Source of the DNA: DLKC01 sp002478885
GTDB lineage: Bacteria > Bacteroidota > Bacteroidia > Chitinophagales > Chitinophagaceae
Length of the DNA: 64,000 nt
Direction: 5' to 3'
NCBI GenBank assembly: GCA_046329585.1
Contig: JAXLUI010000001.1
Coordinates: 868,001 to 932,000, forward strand
Below the pieces are notes generated by a model. It was not told the origin of the DNA and did no database searches. It saw only the letters and a program-made list of their open reading frames with translations. The position numbers and the translations under genes are program-made. Shown here piece by piece: positions 42,499 through 52,051 of this stretch (positions within the stretch are counted from its first letter, which is position 1; each line of letters starts with the position of its first letter).

Positions 42499-44121
42499 GT
42501 GAAACCATTTGTAACACTAGCAATATTTTTCGCGTTATTTATTGTTTCCATCACAACCGTATCCTGTAACGGAAAGGGCCAAAAAACCGATAACATAAAG
42601 AAAGATACCATTCCGGCGGCAGCAGCCGATGACATGGCAATTCCCGGAAGTTTTAGCACGCAGAGTGCGATTATATTTGACAGCAACAAGCTAACAACCT
42701 TTTTTCAAAAATACCCGGCTTTTAATAACTACAAACAAAACATTGACTCGTTTTATGAGAATCGAAAGTTCGCGTTTGCCTGGTTCGACAGCAAAGGTAT
42801 TATTGAACAAGCAGGCAACCTGTTAAACAGGATGGTGAACATTAACCAGGAAGGATTACCAGATTCCATTTTCTATAAGGCTGAGTTTACAGACATGATA
42901 AGCAACGATGGTTTAGACAGCGCAAACAAACCTGCCGTTTACACCGAGCTAATGCTTACCGCACAATACTTTTATTACGCTGATAAAGTGTGGCAGGGCT
43001 TTAATGATAAGACATTGACCTCTATCGATTGGTTTTTGCCAAGAAAAAAAGTTTCATACACACAAATGCTGGATTCTTTGATTGGCGGAAAAGATGTACT
43101 AAGCGCAGCGCCGGTGTTCATTCAATACAACCGCCTGAAAGATTATCTCAGGAAATTTCGCAATATACAGGCCTCTGGGGGCTTTCCACAGGTTAAAGCC
43201 GATAAAAAATCTTATAAAAAAGGAGATTCTTCGGAAGTACTGAAAACCATCAGATCGATATTGGTGCAAACCGGCGATCTCTCAACCAATGATAACAGCA
43301 CTCTGTATGACGATGAACTGGAACAGGGCGTAAAAAGCTTTCAGTCAAGATTTGGCATTGCCACCGATGGGGTTATTGGCCAATCATTCATTAAAGAAAT
43401 AAATACACCAGTTGAAAAACGTATAGAACAGATTATTGTTAACATGGAAAGAAGCAGGTGGGTTCCCGTTAGTCTCACTAAAAACTACGTGGTAATTAAC
43501 ATACCGGAATTTAAACTGCATGTTTTCGAGAATGATTCGTTGGCCTGGAGTATGAACGTGGTAGTAGGGCAACCTGCACATAAAACGGTGATATTTAACG
43601 GCGACATAAAATATATTGTATTCAGTCCATATTGGAATGTACCAACAAGCATTAAAAACAACGAGATACTCCCTGCCATCCGCAGGAACAAAAATTACCT
43701 TGCCAGCCACAACATGGAATATTATGATGGCGGCAACATAAGACAAAAGCCAGGGCCAAATAATTCACTCGGATTAGTGAAATTTTTATTTCCCAATAGC
43801 CACAGTATTTACCTGCACGATACGCCTTCCAAATCTTTGTTTGGCGAAAGCAGTCGTGCCTTCAGTCACGGCTGCATTCGCCTATCAGAACCGCAAAAAT
43901 TTGCTGAATATTTATTACGCAACGATTCCGCTTGGACTAAAGATAAGATCGTTACCGCCATGAATGCAGGTAAAGAAAAATACGTTACGCTAAAAACTCC
44001 ACTACCTGTTTTCATCGCTTACTTTACGACTTGGGTAGACGGTTCGGGCAAAATCAATTTTCGCAACGACGTATATGGGAGAGACAGCCGCATCTCCGAG
44101 ATGCTTGTGTCCAAGAAATAA
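42499..44121 (+). CDS. L,D-transpeptidase (YcbB/LdtD-like) lipoprotein
   Basis: 540 residues beginning with a GTG codon at 42499. The signal ends in a lipobox (TTVSC, lipidated Cys near 24). A peptidoglycan-binding helical region (about 250-310, LYDDELEQGVKSFQSRFG) precedes the catalytic YkuD domain (about 330-480), whose active site is SHGCIRLSEP with the nucleophile Cys 459 and an upstream histidine in YLHDTPSKSLF. Such enzymes make 3-3 cross-links in peptidoglycan or attach proteins to it, in the periplasm. The scaffold domain (YcbB type) makes it larger than simple YkuD enzymes. Confidence 0.9.
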   Translation: MKPFVTLAIFFALFIVSITTVSCNGKGQKTDNIKKDTIPAAAADDMAIPGSFSTQSAIIFDSNKLTTFFQKYPAFNNYKQNIDSFYENRKFAFAWFDSKGIIEQAGNLLNRMVNINQEGLPDSIFYKAEFTDMISNDGLDSANKPAVYTELMLTAQYFYYADKVWQGFNDKTLTSIDWFLPRKKVSYTQMLDSLIGGKDVLSAAPVFIQYNRLKDYLRKFRNIQASGGFPQVKADKKSYKKGDSSEVLKTIRSILVQTGDLSTNDNSTLYDDELEQGVKSFQSRFGIATDGVIGQSFIKEINTPVEKRIEQIIVNMERSRWVPVSLTKNYVVINIPEFKLHVFENDSLAWSMNVVVGQPAHKTVIFNGDIKYIVFSPYWNVPTSIKNNEILPAIRRNKNYLASHNMEYYDGGNIRQKPGPNNSLGLVKFLFPNSHSIYLHDTPSKSLFGESSRAFSHGCIRLSEPQKFAEYLLRNDSAWTKDKIVTAMNAGKEKYVTLKTPLPVFIAYFTTWVDGSGKINFRNDVYGRDSRISEMLVSKK

Positions 44122-44129
44122 CAGTGTTG

Positions 44130-44777
44130 CTACATTCTATTGATTGTATCTATTTCCATTATTTCTATACCTTTTACAGGAGGATTTTCGATTGCATAGC
44201 TAAGCGCTTTAAGCATTTGCTTTAGCGTTACCAACCGTAAAGCCTTTGCTTTTTTTGAGGTGAAGGGTATCCATTCGAGGAACTTGAACAAGGGTTGAAA
44301 AAAAAGCGGCCAGTAATGCCCCGGCCCCACCACATACCAGGGTCGTATAAAAGTTGCCGGCACACCTGTAGTTTTAATCGCCTCCTCTCCCAGCGCACGA
44401 CATTGCTGATAGTCGCTCATAATATTCGTTCGCTCCTGTGCAACACTTACATAAACAAAATGTGCAGCGCCAGCCTTTTTTGCGGCTTCCGCAGATGCCC
44501 GTGCAGATGCAAGATCGATCTGTTTAAACTCGTTTTTTTTACCGGGACCAGGATGCGCCACACCAAGTAATTGCACAAAAGTGCAACCAGTAGGAACTGC
44601 AACGGAAAAACTTTCAGCAGCAAAGGCATTTGCAACAACGGCTATGCATCGCTGTGGAAGCTTATCAACAGATGTTTCGCGTACCAAAGCATGCACTTCA
44701 AATCCTTTCGACAATAATATAGCAATGAGCCGCCGGCCCATATACCCGGTGCCGCCGGTAATAAATATTTTTTCCAT
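44130..44777 (-). CDS. SDR-family NAD(P)-binding protein (YwnB/NmrA-like)
   Basis: I start at the ATG at 44777 (MEKIFITGGTGYMGRRLIAILLSKGF, 215 residues) because the glycine motif TGGTGYMG then begins at residue 7; the frame also opens at 44885. The pattern VRETSVDKL, FVYVSVAQE and FIRPWYVVGPG fits atypical short-chain dehydrogenases that bind NAD(P) and often lack the catalytic YxxxK. The likely role is oxidoreductase or redox sensor; the substrate is unknown. It converges with the L,D-transpeptidase, 8 bp between stop codons and no terminator. Confidence 0.85.
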   Translation of the reverse strand: MEKIFITGGTGYMGRRLIAILLSKGFEVHALVRETSVDKLPQRCIAVVANAFAAESFSVAVPTGCTFVQLLGVAHPGPGKKNEFKQIDLASARASAEAAKKAGAAHFVYVSVAQERTNIMSDYQQCRALGEEAIKTTGVPATFIRPWYVVGPGHYWPLFFQPLFKFLEWIPFTSKKAKALRLVTLKQMLKALSYAIENPPVKGIEIMEIDTINRM

Positions 44778-44843
44778 AAAAAGAATACGACATTTTTGTA
44801 ACTTAAGATTTATGATTTTGCAACCTTCCGCAAATATTTTTTT

Positions 44844-44890
44844 GACCAGGCAGTTCATTCTTTGGGCATCATCGTTGCGTCGCACACTTC
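44844..44890 (-). repeat. Interspersed repeat copy 22 (type A/B intermediate)
   Basis: Minus-strand core TTGAAGTGTGCGACGCAACG combines the GAAG flank of type B with the TGCGACGCA palindrome of type A, then ATGATGCCC and CCTGGTCAAAAAAA. With copy 23 it brackets the Gfo/Idh gene. Confidence 0.7.
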
Positions 44891-45032
44891 AACTGCAGTA
44901 CTTCTTACCAGCAGTATTTTGTTTAAGATTTTTCTTAGTGTTCAATTGCACCAACGCAAAAAAGACGTTTATAGCAAACGCTAAATTCCTTCGATTTAAT
45001 TTAGGAATGCTGTTTATCTTCAGCAAAAAAAA

Positions 45033-46037
45033 ATGGCACAGATAATTAGATGGGGCATCCTGGGTTGCGGAAAGATTGCAAGAAAATTCGCATCCGATCT
45101 GCGGTTTGTGGAAGATTCAGTTTTAACAGCAGTGGCTGCAAGGCAAAAGGAAACGGCGGAAGCTTTTGCCAAAGAGTACCCGGCGGCATATGTTCACGAA
45201 GGATATGATGCACTTGTTCAAAATCCGGAAGTAGATGTTATTTATATTGCCACGCCGCACAGCCACCATTATGAAAACACGTTGCTGTGTTTACATAACG
45301 GCAAAGCAGTGCTCTGTGAAAAAGCCTTTGCTGTAAATGCAAAGCAAGCTGCATCAATGATTGCATTGGCTAAGGAAAAAAGACTATTCCTGATGGAAGC
45401 ACTATGGACCAAATTTCTTCCTCATTACCATACCGTGTTACAAATGATCCGCGACGGAAAGATCGGTGAAATAAAGAGTGTTACTGCAAATTTTGGCTTC
45501 AAGCCTGTTCCTCCTTTTGCGCAGAGAATATATGATCCCGCACTTGCCGGCGGAACAATGCTTGACATTGGTATTTATAATGTTTTTATGGTGCTGAGTG
45601 TGTTAGGGAAACCAAGCTCAATAGATGCAGTAATGACGCCTGCGGCTACTGGTGTAGACGACCAATGCGCGGTTACATTCACTTATAGCAATGGCGCCAT
45701 TGCGCAAATGTTTTCATCCTTTGCCGGCAATCTTGCAACCGAAGCATACATAAACGGTAGCAATGGGCGCATTAAATTATGTCACCGCTTTTATGCACCT
45801 GAATCGGTGGTTGAGTATTACCCCGGATTTATAGATAGTGTTGAAATAATTCCCAACGAAAAACAAGAAGGTTGGGGCTATCAGCACGAAGCAAAACATG
45901 TTGGTGAATGTCTTCGTGCTGGTTTAAAAGAAAGTCCCGTTGTGACCTTTGCCGATACAATGTTGCTGATGGAAACACTGGATGCCATCCGCTACAAGGC
46001 TGGTATATCATACGATGCAGACAAACAATATTCATAA
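45033..46037 (+). CDS. Gfo/Idh/MocA-family oxidoreductase (dihydrodiol-dehydrogenase-like), cytoplasmic
   Basis: 334 residues, normal length. The Rossmann motif RWGILGCGKIARKFASDL starts at residue 5, with the family hallmark LCEKAFAVN near residue 98, where the Lys is catalytic, and ALWTKFLPHY plus GFKPVPPFAQRIYDPALAGG characteristic of the branch related to dimeric dihydrodiol dehydrogenase. It uses NAD(P) on an unknown polyol or sugar. It lacks a signal peptide, unlike the exported relative earlier in the window. A GMC oxidoreductase gene follows 83 bp downstream, possibly a paired sugar-oxidation system. Confidence 0.88.
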   Translation: MAQIIRWGILGCGKIARKFASDLRFVEDSVLTAVAARQKETAEAFAKEYPAAYVHEGYDALVQNPEVDVIYIATPHSHHYENTLLCLHNGKAVLCEKAFAVNAKQAASMIALAKEKRLFLMEALWTKFLPHYHTVLQMIRDGKIGEIKSVTANFGFKPVPPFAQRIYDPALAGGTMLDIGIYNVFMVLSVLGKPSSIDAVMTPAATGVDDQCAVTFTYSNGAIAQMFSSFAGNLATEAYINGSNGRIKLCHRFYAPESVVEYYPGFIDSVEIIPNEKQEGWGYQHEAKHVGECLRAGLKESPVVTFADTMLLMETLDAIRYKAGISYDADKQYS

Positions 46038-46063
46038 CAATTGCCGTGTAATGAGCTGAAGCC

Positions 46064-46113
46064 TGAAGTGAGTGACACAACGAAGCATCACTATTATTCT
46101 GTAGCTGGCTATA
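46064..46113 (+). repeat. Interspersed repeat copy 23 (type B)
   Basis: TGAAGTGAGTGACACAACG, then AAGCATCACT and GTAGCTGGCTATAAAAAA. Tail ends 8 bp from the GMC start codon. Confidence 0.8.
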
Positions 46114-46120
46114 AAAAATT

Positions 46121-47725
46121 ATGCAATTCGATTACATTATTATTGGTGCAGGTTCAGCTGGCTGTGTACTTGCAAACAGGCTCAGTGAAGATGCTTCTGT
46201 AAAGGTATTGTTGGTCGAGGCCGGGCCACGGGACAACAAACCTGAAATAAAAATACCCGGCGCATATGGTAACCTGCATCGCAGCAAAGTGGACTGGGCA
46301 TTCTATACCGAACCTCAAAAGCATGTTGACGACAGGAGAATTTTTATTCCCAGGGGCAAAACGCTCGGTGGTAGCAGTTCTACTAACGCCATGGCTTATG
46401 TACGAGGTAACAGGCTGGATTATGATGAATGGGCAAAAACTGGAAACAAAGGCTGGAGTTATGACGAAGTGCTTCCATTTTTTAAGATGAGTGAGCACAA
46501 TGAAAATTTCGATGAACCTTTTCATGGGAAAAACGGACCGCTGCATGTAGGCTTTTCACATCAACCAGGGCCCTTGGGCGAAGTATTTATTAATGCCTGC
46601 GAACAAAATGGCATACCTGTCAACAAAGACTACAACGGTTCAGAACAATGCGGCGCAAGCATGCTGCAGTTTACTATAAAAAAAAATTGCAGGCAAAGCA
46701 CTGCTACAGCATTTCTTAAACCAGCAATGCAGCGCAACAACTTGGAGGTGCTTACGAAAGTTTTGGTACGCAATATTATTGTAAGGCATGATAAAGCCGT
46801 TGGCATTGAAATACAAACCACCAGCAAAAGCAGCGAAGAAATTTTTTGCAGCAAAGAAGTTATTTTATCAGCCGGTGCAATTCAATCGCCGCAAATTCTT
46901 ATGCTGTCAGGCATTGGTGACGGGGAGGAGTTGAAAGCAAACAACATTGATGTGAAAATTGATCTTCCTGCCGTAGGCAAAAACCTGCAGGATCATGTGT
47001 GGTCTGGTGCCGAATGCTTGTCTAACATCCCGCTTGGCAACAGCATAATTAAACCATTGAATATGGGCAAAGTCTTGTTGCAGCACTTGTTCCTGAAAAA
47101 GGGGCCGCTCGGAAACAGTCCACTTGAAGCAAATGCGTTTCTTAAATCGGATGAAAGTCTTTCCCGGCCGGATATACAATTTCATTTTATTCCCCTCCAT
47201 GTAGGCAAGGACTACCAGACGGATATTTATAACATCAAGACTTTCCCGAAAACCGATGGGTTTAGTATTATGTCAATTTTACTCAGACCAAAAAGTATAG
47301 GCTACATAACATTGCGCGACAATAAAGCGACTACTGCACCGGTTATTCAGCCAAATTTACTATCGGCAGAGGCCGACAAGAATATTTTGCTCAAGGGTTT
47401 ACGAAAGGCGATGGATGTGCTGGAAGCGCCTGCATTCAATGCTTACAGGAAAGGCGGCCTTCATTTTCCTGATAGAAACTTTAATGAAGATGATCTAAAA
47501 ACACACATCATCAAGAGCCTTGAAACCTTGTATCATCCAACAGGCACCTGTAAGATGGGGCAAGGAAAAGACGCGGTGGTTAATGAACTACTGCAAGTTT
47601 ATGGCGTAAAAAATCTTCGTGTAGTTGATGCTTCCATCATGCCTGAGATTACCAGTGGTAATACAAATGCCCAGGTAATCATGATCGCAGAGAAAGGCGC
47701 TCAAACCGTAAAAAATACACAATAA
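46121..47725 (+). CDS. GMC-family FAD oxidoreductase (choline/alcohol-dehydrogenase-like)
   Basis: 534 residues. The FAD motif DYIIIGAGSAGCVLANRLSED starts at residue 4; GMC signature 1 is GKTLGGSSSTNAMAYVRG (about 78-98), and signature 2 is VILSAGAIQSPQILMLSG (about 250). The C-terminal YHPTGTCKMG carries the catalytic histidine and the following DASIMPEITSGNTNA is conserved. It oxidises an alcohol using FAD; there is no signal peptide, so it is cytoplasmic. It is similar to choline dehydrogenase (BetA), but no choline genes are nearby, so another alcohol is possible. The upstream Gfo/Idh gene and downstream cytochrome gene are on the same strand. Confidence 0.92.
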   Translation: MQFDYIIIGAGSAGCVLANRLSEDASVKVLLVEAGPRDNKPEIKIPGAYGNLHRSKVDWAFYTEPQKHVDDRRIFIPRGKTLGGSSSTNAMAYVRGNRLDYDEWAKTGNKGWSYDEVLPFFKMSEHNENFDEPFHGKNGPLHVGFSHQPGPLGEVFINACEQNGIPVNKDYNGSEQCGASMLQFTIKKNCRQSTATAFLKPAMQRNNLEVLTKVLVRNIIVRHDKAVGIEIQTTSKSSEEIFCSKEVILSAGAIQSPQILMLSGIGDGEELKANNIDVKIDLPAVGKNLQDHVWSGAECLSNIPLGNSIIKPLNMGKVLLQHLFLKKGPLGNSPLEANAFLKSDESLSRPDIQFHFIPLHVGKDYQTDIYNIKTFPKTDGFSIMSILLRPKSIGYITLRDNKATTAPVIQPNLLSAEADKNILLKGLRKAMDVLEAPAFNAYRKGGLHFPDRNFNEDDLKTHIIKSLETLYHPTGTCKMGQGKDAVVNELLQVYGVKNLRVVDASIMPEITSGNTNAQVIMIAEKGAQTVKNTQ

Positions 47726-47799
47726 GAAATTTTATGAATAATTTTTGACCCAACTAAAGTTCGGACATCCAGTTTTATTATATTTACCAAAAAAACAGT

Positions 47800-48297
47800 A
47801 TGATCACAACCAACAAAAAGAAAGCAACGGTGATTGTATTTCTTGCCGCCTTTATATTCTTCGGGGTGGCTGCTTACAATCCGCCAAAAACACCACAAGG
47901 TGAGTTTAAGAACTTACAGGTTTTACCAAAAGACATTAGCCATGAATATCTTGATAAAATCATGCATTCTTTTAACGATGCATTAAATGTGAAATGTATG
48001 TTCTGTCACGTTCATACCGGCGACGATTGGAGAGCCGGATGGGATTTTGCTGCAGACACCAAAGACGAAAAGGGTGCAGCACGCCATATGTTAAAGATGA
48101 CCATGGACATCAACGCCAACTATTTTAACTGGGCAAATTCTTCAAGGCCTGATACGATCCGCGCCGTAAGATGCGTTACCTGCCACAGAGGTTCACCACA
48201 TCCGGATAAAGAAACGATCGACGACCAAATGAAGAAGCTTGGTTTTGGTCAACCACCACCACCACCTCCTCCGGGAAGTGCTCCGCCAAAAAATTAA
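47800..48297 (+). CDS. Membrane-anchored dihaem c-type cytochrome
   Basis: 165 residues. An uncleaved N-terminal helix (KKATVIVFLAAFIFFGVAAYNPP) anchors it in the inner membrane. Two haem-binding motifs are present, CMFCH near residue 67 and CVTCHRG near residue 128, in the arrangement of the photosynthetic-reaction-centre cytochrome-like family common in Bacteroidota. A Pro-rich tail (QPPPPPPPGS) ends the protein. It should carry electrons in the periplasm. It follows the GMC oxidoreductase by 74 bp, though that enzyme is cytoplasmic and a direct electron link is not shown. Confidence 0.88.
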   Translation: MITTNKKKATVIVFLAAFIFFGVAAYNPPKTPQGEFKNLQVLPKDISHEYLDKIMHSFNDALNVKCMFCHVHTGDDWRAGWDFAADTKDEKGAARHMLKMTMDINANYFNWANSSRPDTIRAVRCVTCHRGSPHPDKETIDDQMKKLGFGQPPPPPPPGSAPPKN

Positions 48298-48828
48298 TTG
48301 TGGTCCTGGCTTTAGCATAAGTATTTGGCTTTGCTTGCATCGCACCCTTTTTGTTCTGTTCACTAACGAGCATGAATACAAAGTGCCGCGTTAAAAAAGC
48401 CTGTAGGCCACAAGTCTAGATTTTAAATCATATTCTTTAAGAAAAAGAGCGATTGAAACCGCTCTTTTTTTCTTTACACGCCACAAACAATTATTTAATG
48501 TTTTCGCTCGCCAATTGGCAATAAAAGGTTAGTAAGGTTGGCGGCCCCTCATAACGGACAAATGTCGGAAAATAAAAGATTTGTGTATTTATTACACATT
48601 AATTATTTTAGTTGTTTCTAACGAGCTTTTTTAAATTGAATTGCGTATGAGAAGTAGCCACGTAACACTGTTCGAAAAACAAGCGTTTTACATTACCATC
48701 TCCATTGATTATTCGCGTTATTTGCCAAAGGCGGATCATTTGTACAATTAAGCAATCAAATATCGATGCTGCAAGAAACGGTAATCCGGGGAACAGGGCT
48801 TCTCAACTAAATTCGCAACTCTAAATTT
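48298..48828. other. 531-bp intergenic region with a terminator and decayed repeat
   Basis: Contains a decayed minus-strand repeat copy at about 48330-48354 (AAGGGTGCGATGCAAGCAAAG), a good terminator at 48444-48475 and then about 350 bp without a gene. The A/T-rich stretch before the glucanotransferase is likely its promoter region, but no exact -7 match stands out. Confidence 0.6.
48444..48475 (+). terminator. Intrinsic terminator after the cytochrome c gene
   Basis: AAAGAGCG and CGCTCTTT pair around ATTGAAAC, followed by seven T residues. Confidence 0.85.
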
Positions 48829-51800
48829 ATGGAACAAAGAACCGAACCAATCAAAATGAACAAGGCAACAACTACGGAGGGCAAAGCTGTCAAAGAAAAA
48901 AATGCAGGTAAAAAGAAAGCGGCCACCCTGGAAACTACCATTGCTGTAAACGACGAAAAAGTCGTGGAGAAAGCCACTCCCAAGACTATGGCAAATGGCA
49001 TTAAAAGCAAAGCCGCAAAAAACAAAAAGGCAACACCAGCAGATCATAAAGTTGAAGTGCTCCAAGCTGACAATGACTCGACCGTGGCGGCAAAAAAAAC
49101 CGCTGCTACTGTAAAAAAAGCACCAGCTAAAAAAGAGGCGCTAGTCACAGGAAAAAATAAAAAAGCAGTTGCAGTACACAAGGTTATTTTCTTCGTGCGC
49201 TTTCATACAATCGTTGGTCAATCACTTTTTATAACCGCAAACCATCCTTTGTTTGGCAACGGTGATATTGAAAAGGCTTTACCAATGCAGTACCTGAGTG
49301 ATGAATTATGGTCTGCAGCATTGGAGGTAGACACCGCAATGATTCCTGCAGGAGGCATCGTTTACAACTACCTTTTGAAGAGTGAAGATGGATCGGTTTC
49401 CTTTGACTGGGGTGGTGACAAGGTTATTACCACGGCATCGGTAAGCGCTGAAGAAACGATGATCATCGATTCATGGAATTTCGCAGGTTATTTTGAAAAT
49501 GCTTTTTACAGCGAGCCTTTTAAAAACGTTTTATTGAAGACAAACTATACTGCGGTTGAAAATAATTCCTCCAAAACATTCACGCATACTTTCAAAGTTA
49601 AATCGCCGCTACTTTTGAAAGGGCAAACACTCTTTATACTTGGCAATGCCAAAGAACTCGGTGGCTGGGATGAAAGTAAGTCGCTCATCATGGGACGCAA
49701 GACAACAGATGATTGCTTCACTATTAACGTGAATCTCTCTAAGGCAAATTTTCCTCTCTATTACAAGTATGGTGTTTACGACGTAGCTGCGCAAAAAGTA
49801 GTGCGCTACGAAGATGGTAACAACAGAATGCTTTTCGATACCGCGGTAAAAAACAAAAAGACGATCGTTAATGATGGCTTAGTTGTTTTACCTTCTACCG
49901 GCTTTAAAGGAGCCGGCATAGCAATCCCTGTGTTTAGTCTGCGATCCGCTTATAGCGGTGGCTGCGGCGAATTTGCAGATATAAAACTGATGGTTGACTG
50001 GGCAAAGCAAACCGGCCTTAAATTAATACAGATACTTCCAATAAATGACACTACGGCCACCAATACTTACCTGGATTCTTACCCATATGCGGCGATCTCG
50101 GCGTTTGCATTGCACCCGATGTATATTAACTTGTGGCAAGCCACAGAGCCAGCAAACAAACATATTGTAGAAGCTATTGCCGAAGATCTTCGCAAATTAA
50201 ACAAACTGGATACGGTTGACTACACAGCAGTCAATAAACTTAAATGGCAGGTGTTAAAACAACTTTACCCGTTACAAAAAGACGCACTGTTCACGTCTGC
50301 AGCATACAAAGCATACTTTGACACCAACAGGCACTGGCTTGTTCCCTATGCGATCTTTTGCTATTTAAGAGACAAATACAATACAGCCGATTTTACCATC
50401 TGGCCAACCAATAAAACATATGCTGAAGGCGAAACCATGCAATTGCTTTCTGCAGATAACCCGGTTTTTGATCAGGTTGCCATTCATTTCTTCGTTCAGT
50501 ATTACCTGCATGTTCAACTAAAAGATGCAACAAATTATGCCCATGAAAATGGCATAGTAGTTAAAGGCGATATCCCAATTGGCATCTACCGCTATGGTGC
50601 TGATGCATGGCAACAACCCGAATTGTATCACATGAATTTCCAGGCAGGCGCGCCACCAGATGATTTTGCAATTACAGGCCAGAACTGGGGGTTTCCTACT
50701 TACAATTGGGAGCAAATGAAAAAGAATGGTTTCGCCTGGTGGAAACAGCGTTTCGAACAAATGAGTTACTATTTCGATGCATTCAGAATTGATCACATAC
50801 TTGGATTCTTCCGCATATGGAGTATTCCGCTCGAGTCGGTAGAAGGGATCATGGGTCATTTTGAACCAGCCATTGCTGTACATATCAACGAATTCCGTGA
50901 AAGGAATATATGGTTCGACTATAACAGGTTTTGCCTGCCATATATAACAGAAGAATTGTTGAGCGAAAAATTCGGCGATCAACTTGGATATGTACTGGAA
51001 AATTTCCTCAATTACGATGGCTTTAACCGGTTCCGTTTCAAACCAGAATTTTCAACACAGCGGCTTATTGAAAATTACTTTTCGTGGCAGGAAGATACCC
51101 AGCACAACCAGTGGCTCAAAAAAGAATTGCTTTCACTTACTTCAAATGTTATTCTTTTCGAAGTGCCCGGTTCACAAGGCAAACAATTTCATTTTCGCTT
51201 CGGCATGGAAGGCACCATTTCTTTCCAGCACCTCGATGGAGGCACACAGCATCAACTAAAAGAGCTTTATATCGATTACTTCTTCCGTCGCCAGGATAAT
51301 TTCTGGAGCTACCAGGCGATGCAAAAATTACCAGCGCTAAAGCGTGCAACCAACATGCTTGTCTGCGGCGAAGATCTCGGCCTTGTTCCGGGTTGCGTTC
51401 CCGAAGTAATGCGGCAAACGGGCATACTCAGCCTCGAAATCCAGCGTATGCCGAAAGACCCGAAACGCACTTTCTTCCATCCGGCAGATGCACCTTACAT
51501 GAGCGTGGTAACGCCGTCAACACATGACATGAGCACCATTCGCGGCTGGTGGGAAGAAGACCGGGAGAAAACACAGCAATTCTATAATAACGATCTCGGG
51601 CAATGGGGCGACGCGCCCTATTTCTGCGATGCATGGGTTAACAAGGCGATCGTAGTGCAGCACCTATATTCGCCGGCCATGTGGAGCATCTTTCAATTGC
51701 AGGATATTCTTGGAAGCGATGTAAAAATTCGTAGGCCAAACCCGCACGAAGAACGCATTAATGTTCCAGCTAATTCAAAACATTACTGGAACTACAGGAT

Positions 51801-51885
51801 GCACTTAACACTCGAAGATCTCAACAAGGCCGATGAGTTTAACAAGGAACTCGGCAACCTGGTAAAACTAAGCGGTAGGGCATAA
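48829..51885 (+). CDS. malQ: 4-alpha-glucanotransferase (GH77), DPE2-like with two CBM20 domains and a Lys/Ala-rich N-terminus
   Basis: 1018 residues. Residues 1 to about 120 are a Lys/Ala/Thr-rich, histone-H1-like tail (KKTAATVKKAPAKKEA). Two starch-binding CBM20 domains follow (about 121-225, with IVGQSLFITANHPLFG; about 248-345, with LFILGNAKELGGWDE). The GH77 barrel (about 360-1018) has the nucleophile D655 in FDAFRIDHILGFF, the acid/base E848 in VCGEDLGLVP and D900 in STHDMS. It is the CBM20-CBM20-GH77 layout of plant DPE2-type enzymes, which transfer glucose from maltose to a glucan. It likely shuttles glucosyl units between maltose/maltodextrin and glycogen. MalQ of Escherichia coli is about 690 residues and lacks the N-terminal parts. 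The start codon could instead be the ATG nine residues later. Confidence 0.92.
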   Translation: MEQRTEPIKMNKATTTEGKAVKEKNAGKKKAATLETTIAVNDEKVVEKATPKTMANGIKSKAAKNKKATPADHKVEVLQADNDSTVAAKKTAATVKKAPAKKEALVTGKNKKAVAVHKVIFFVRFHTIVGQSLFITANHPLFGNGDIEKALPMQYLSDELWSAALEVDTAMIPAGGIVYNYLLKSEDGSVSFDWGGDKVITTASVSAEETMIIDSWNFAGYFENAFYSEPFKNVLLKTNYTAVENNSSKTFTHTFKVKSPLLLKGQTLFILGNAKELGGWDESKSLIMGRKTTDDCFTINVNLSKANFPLYYKYGVYDVAAQKVVRYEDGNNRMLFDTAVKNKKTIVNDGLVVLPSTGFKGAGIAIPVFSLRSAYSGGCGEFADIKLMVDWAKQTGLKLIQILPINDTTATNTYLDSYPYAAISAFALHPMYINLWQATEPANKHIVEAIAEDLRKLNKLDTVDYTAVNKLKWQVLKQLYPLQKDALFTSAAYKAYFDTNRHWLVPYAIFCYLRDKYNTADFTIWPTNKTYAEGETMQLLSADNPVFDQVAIHFFVQYYLHVQLKDATNYAHENGIVVKGDIPIGIYRYGADAWQQPELYHMNFQAGAPPDDFAITGQNWGFPTYNWEQMKKNGFAWWKQRFEQMSYYFDAFRIDHILGFFRIWSIPLESVEGIMGHFEPAIAVHINEFRERNIWFDYNRFCLPYITEELLSEKFGDQLGYVLENFLNYDGFNRFRFKPEFSTQRLIENYFSWQEDTQHNQWLKKELLSLTSNVILFEVPGSQGKQFHFRFGMEGTISFQHLDGGTQHQLKELYIDYFFRRQDNFWSYQAMQKLPALKRATNMLVCGEDLGLVPGCVPEVMRQTGILSLEIQRMPKDPKRTFFHPADAPYMSVVTPSTHDMSTIRGWWEEDREKTQQFYNNDLGQWGDAPYFCDAWVNKAIVVQHLYSPAMWSIFQLQDILGSDVKIRRPNPHEERINVPANSKHYWNYRMHLTLEDLNKADEFNKELGNLVKLSGRA

Positions 51886-51896
51886 TTTTTTTATTT

Positions 51897-51945
51897 ACCC
51901 GACAGCAGAGTGCATAGCATCGCCTCTTGCGTCGCACTCTTGTAC
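51897..51945 (-). repeat. Interspersed repeat copy 25 (type A)
   Basis: Minus-strand exact core at 51927-51944, then GAGGCGATGCTATG and CTGTCGGGTAAAT, ending 12 bp from the malQ stop. Head-to-head with copy 26. Confidence 0.8.
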
Positions 51946-52051
51946 AATTAGTTCCGGAAGTCAGCAATACCGGGAAAAACCGAGAGCACTTTTTACAATC
52001 GTGAAAAGTGTGAGGATTTTAAACCTGCTTTTTTCTGACTTATTTGCTACA

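Noticed and set aside
46121..48297. Gluconate 2-dehydrogenase complex (GMC + cytochrome c + subunit 3)
   Set aside because: There is no subunit 3 gene, the GMC protein lacks a twin-arginine signal, and the cytochrome belongs to a different family.
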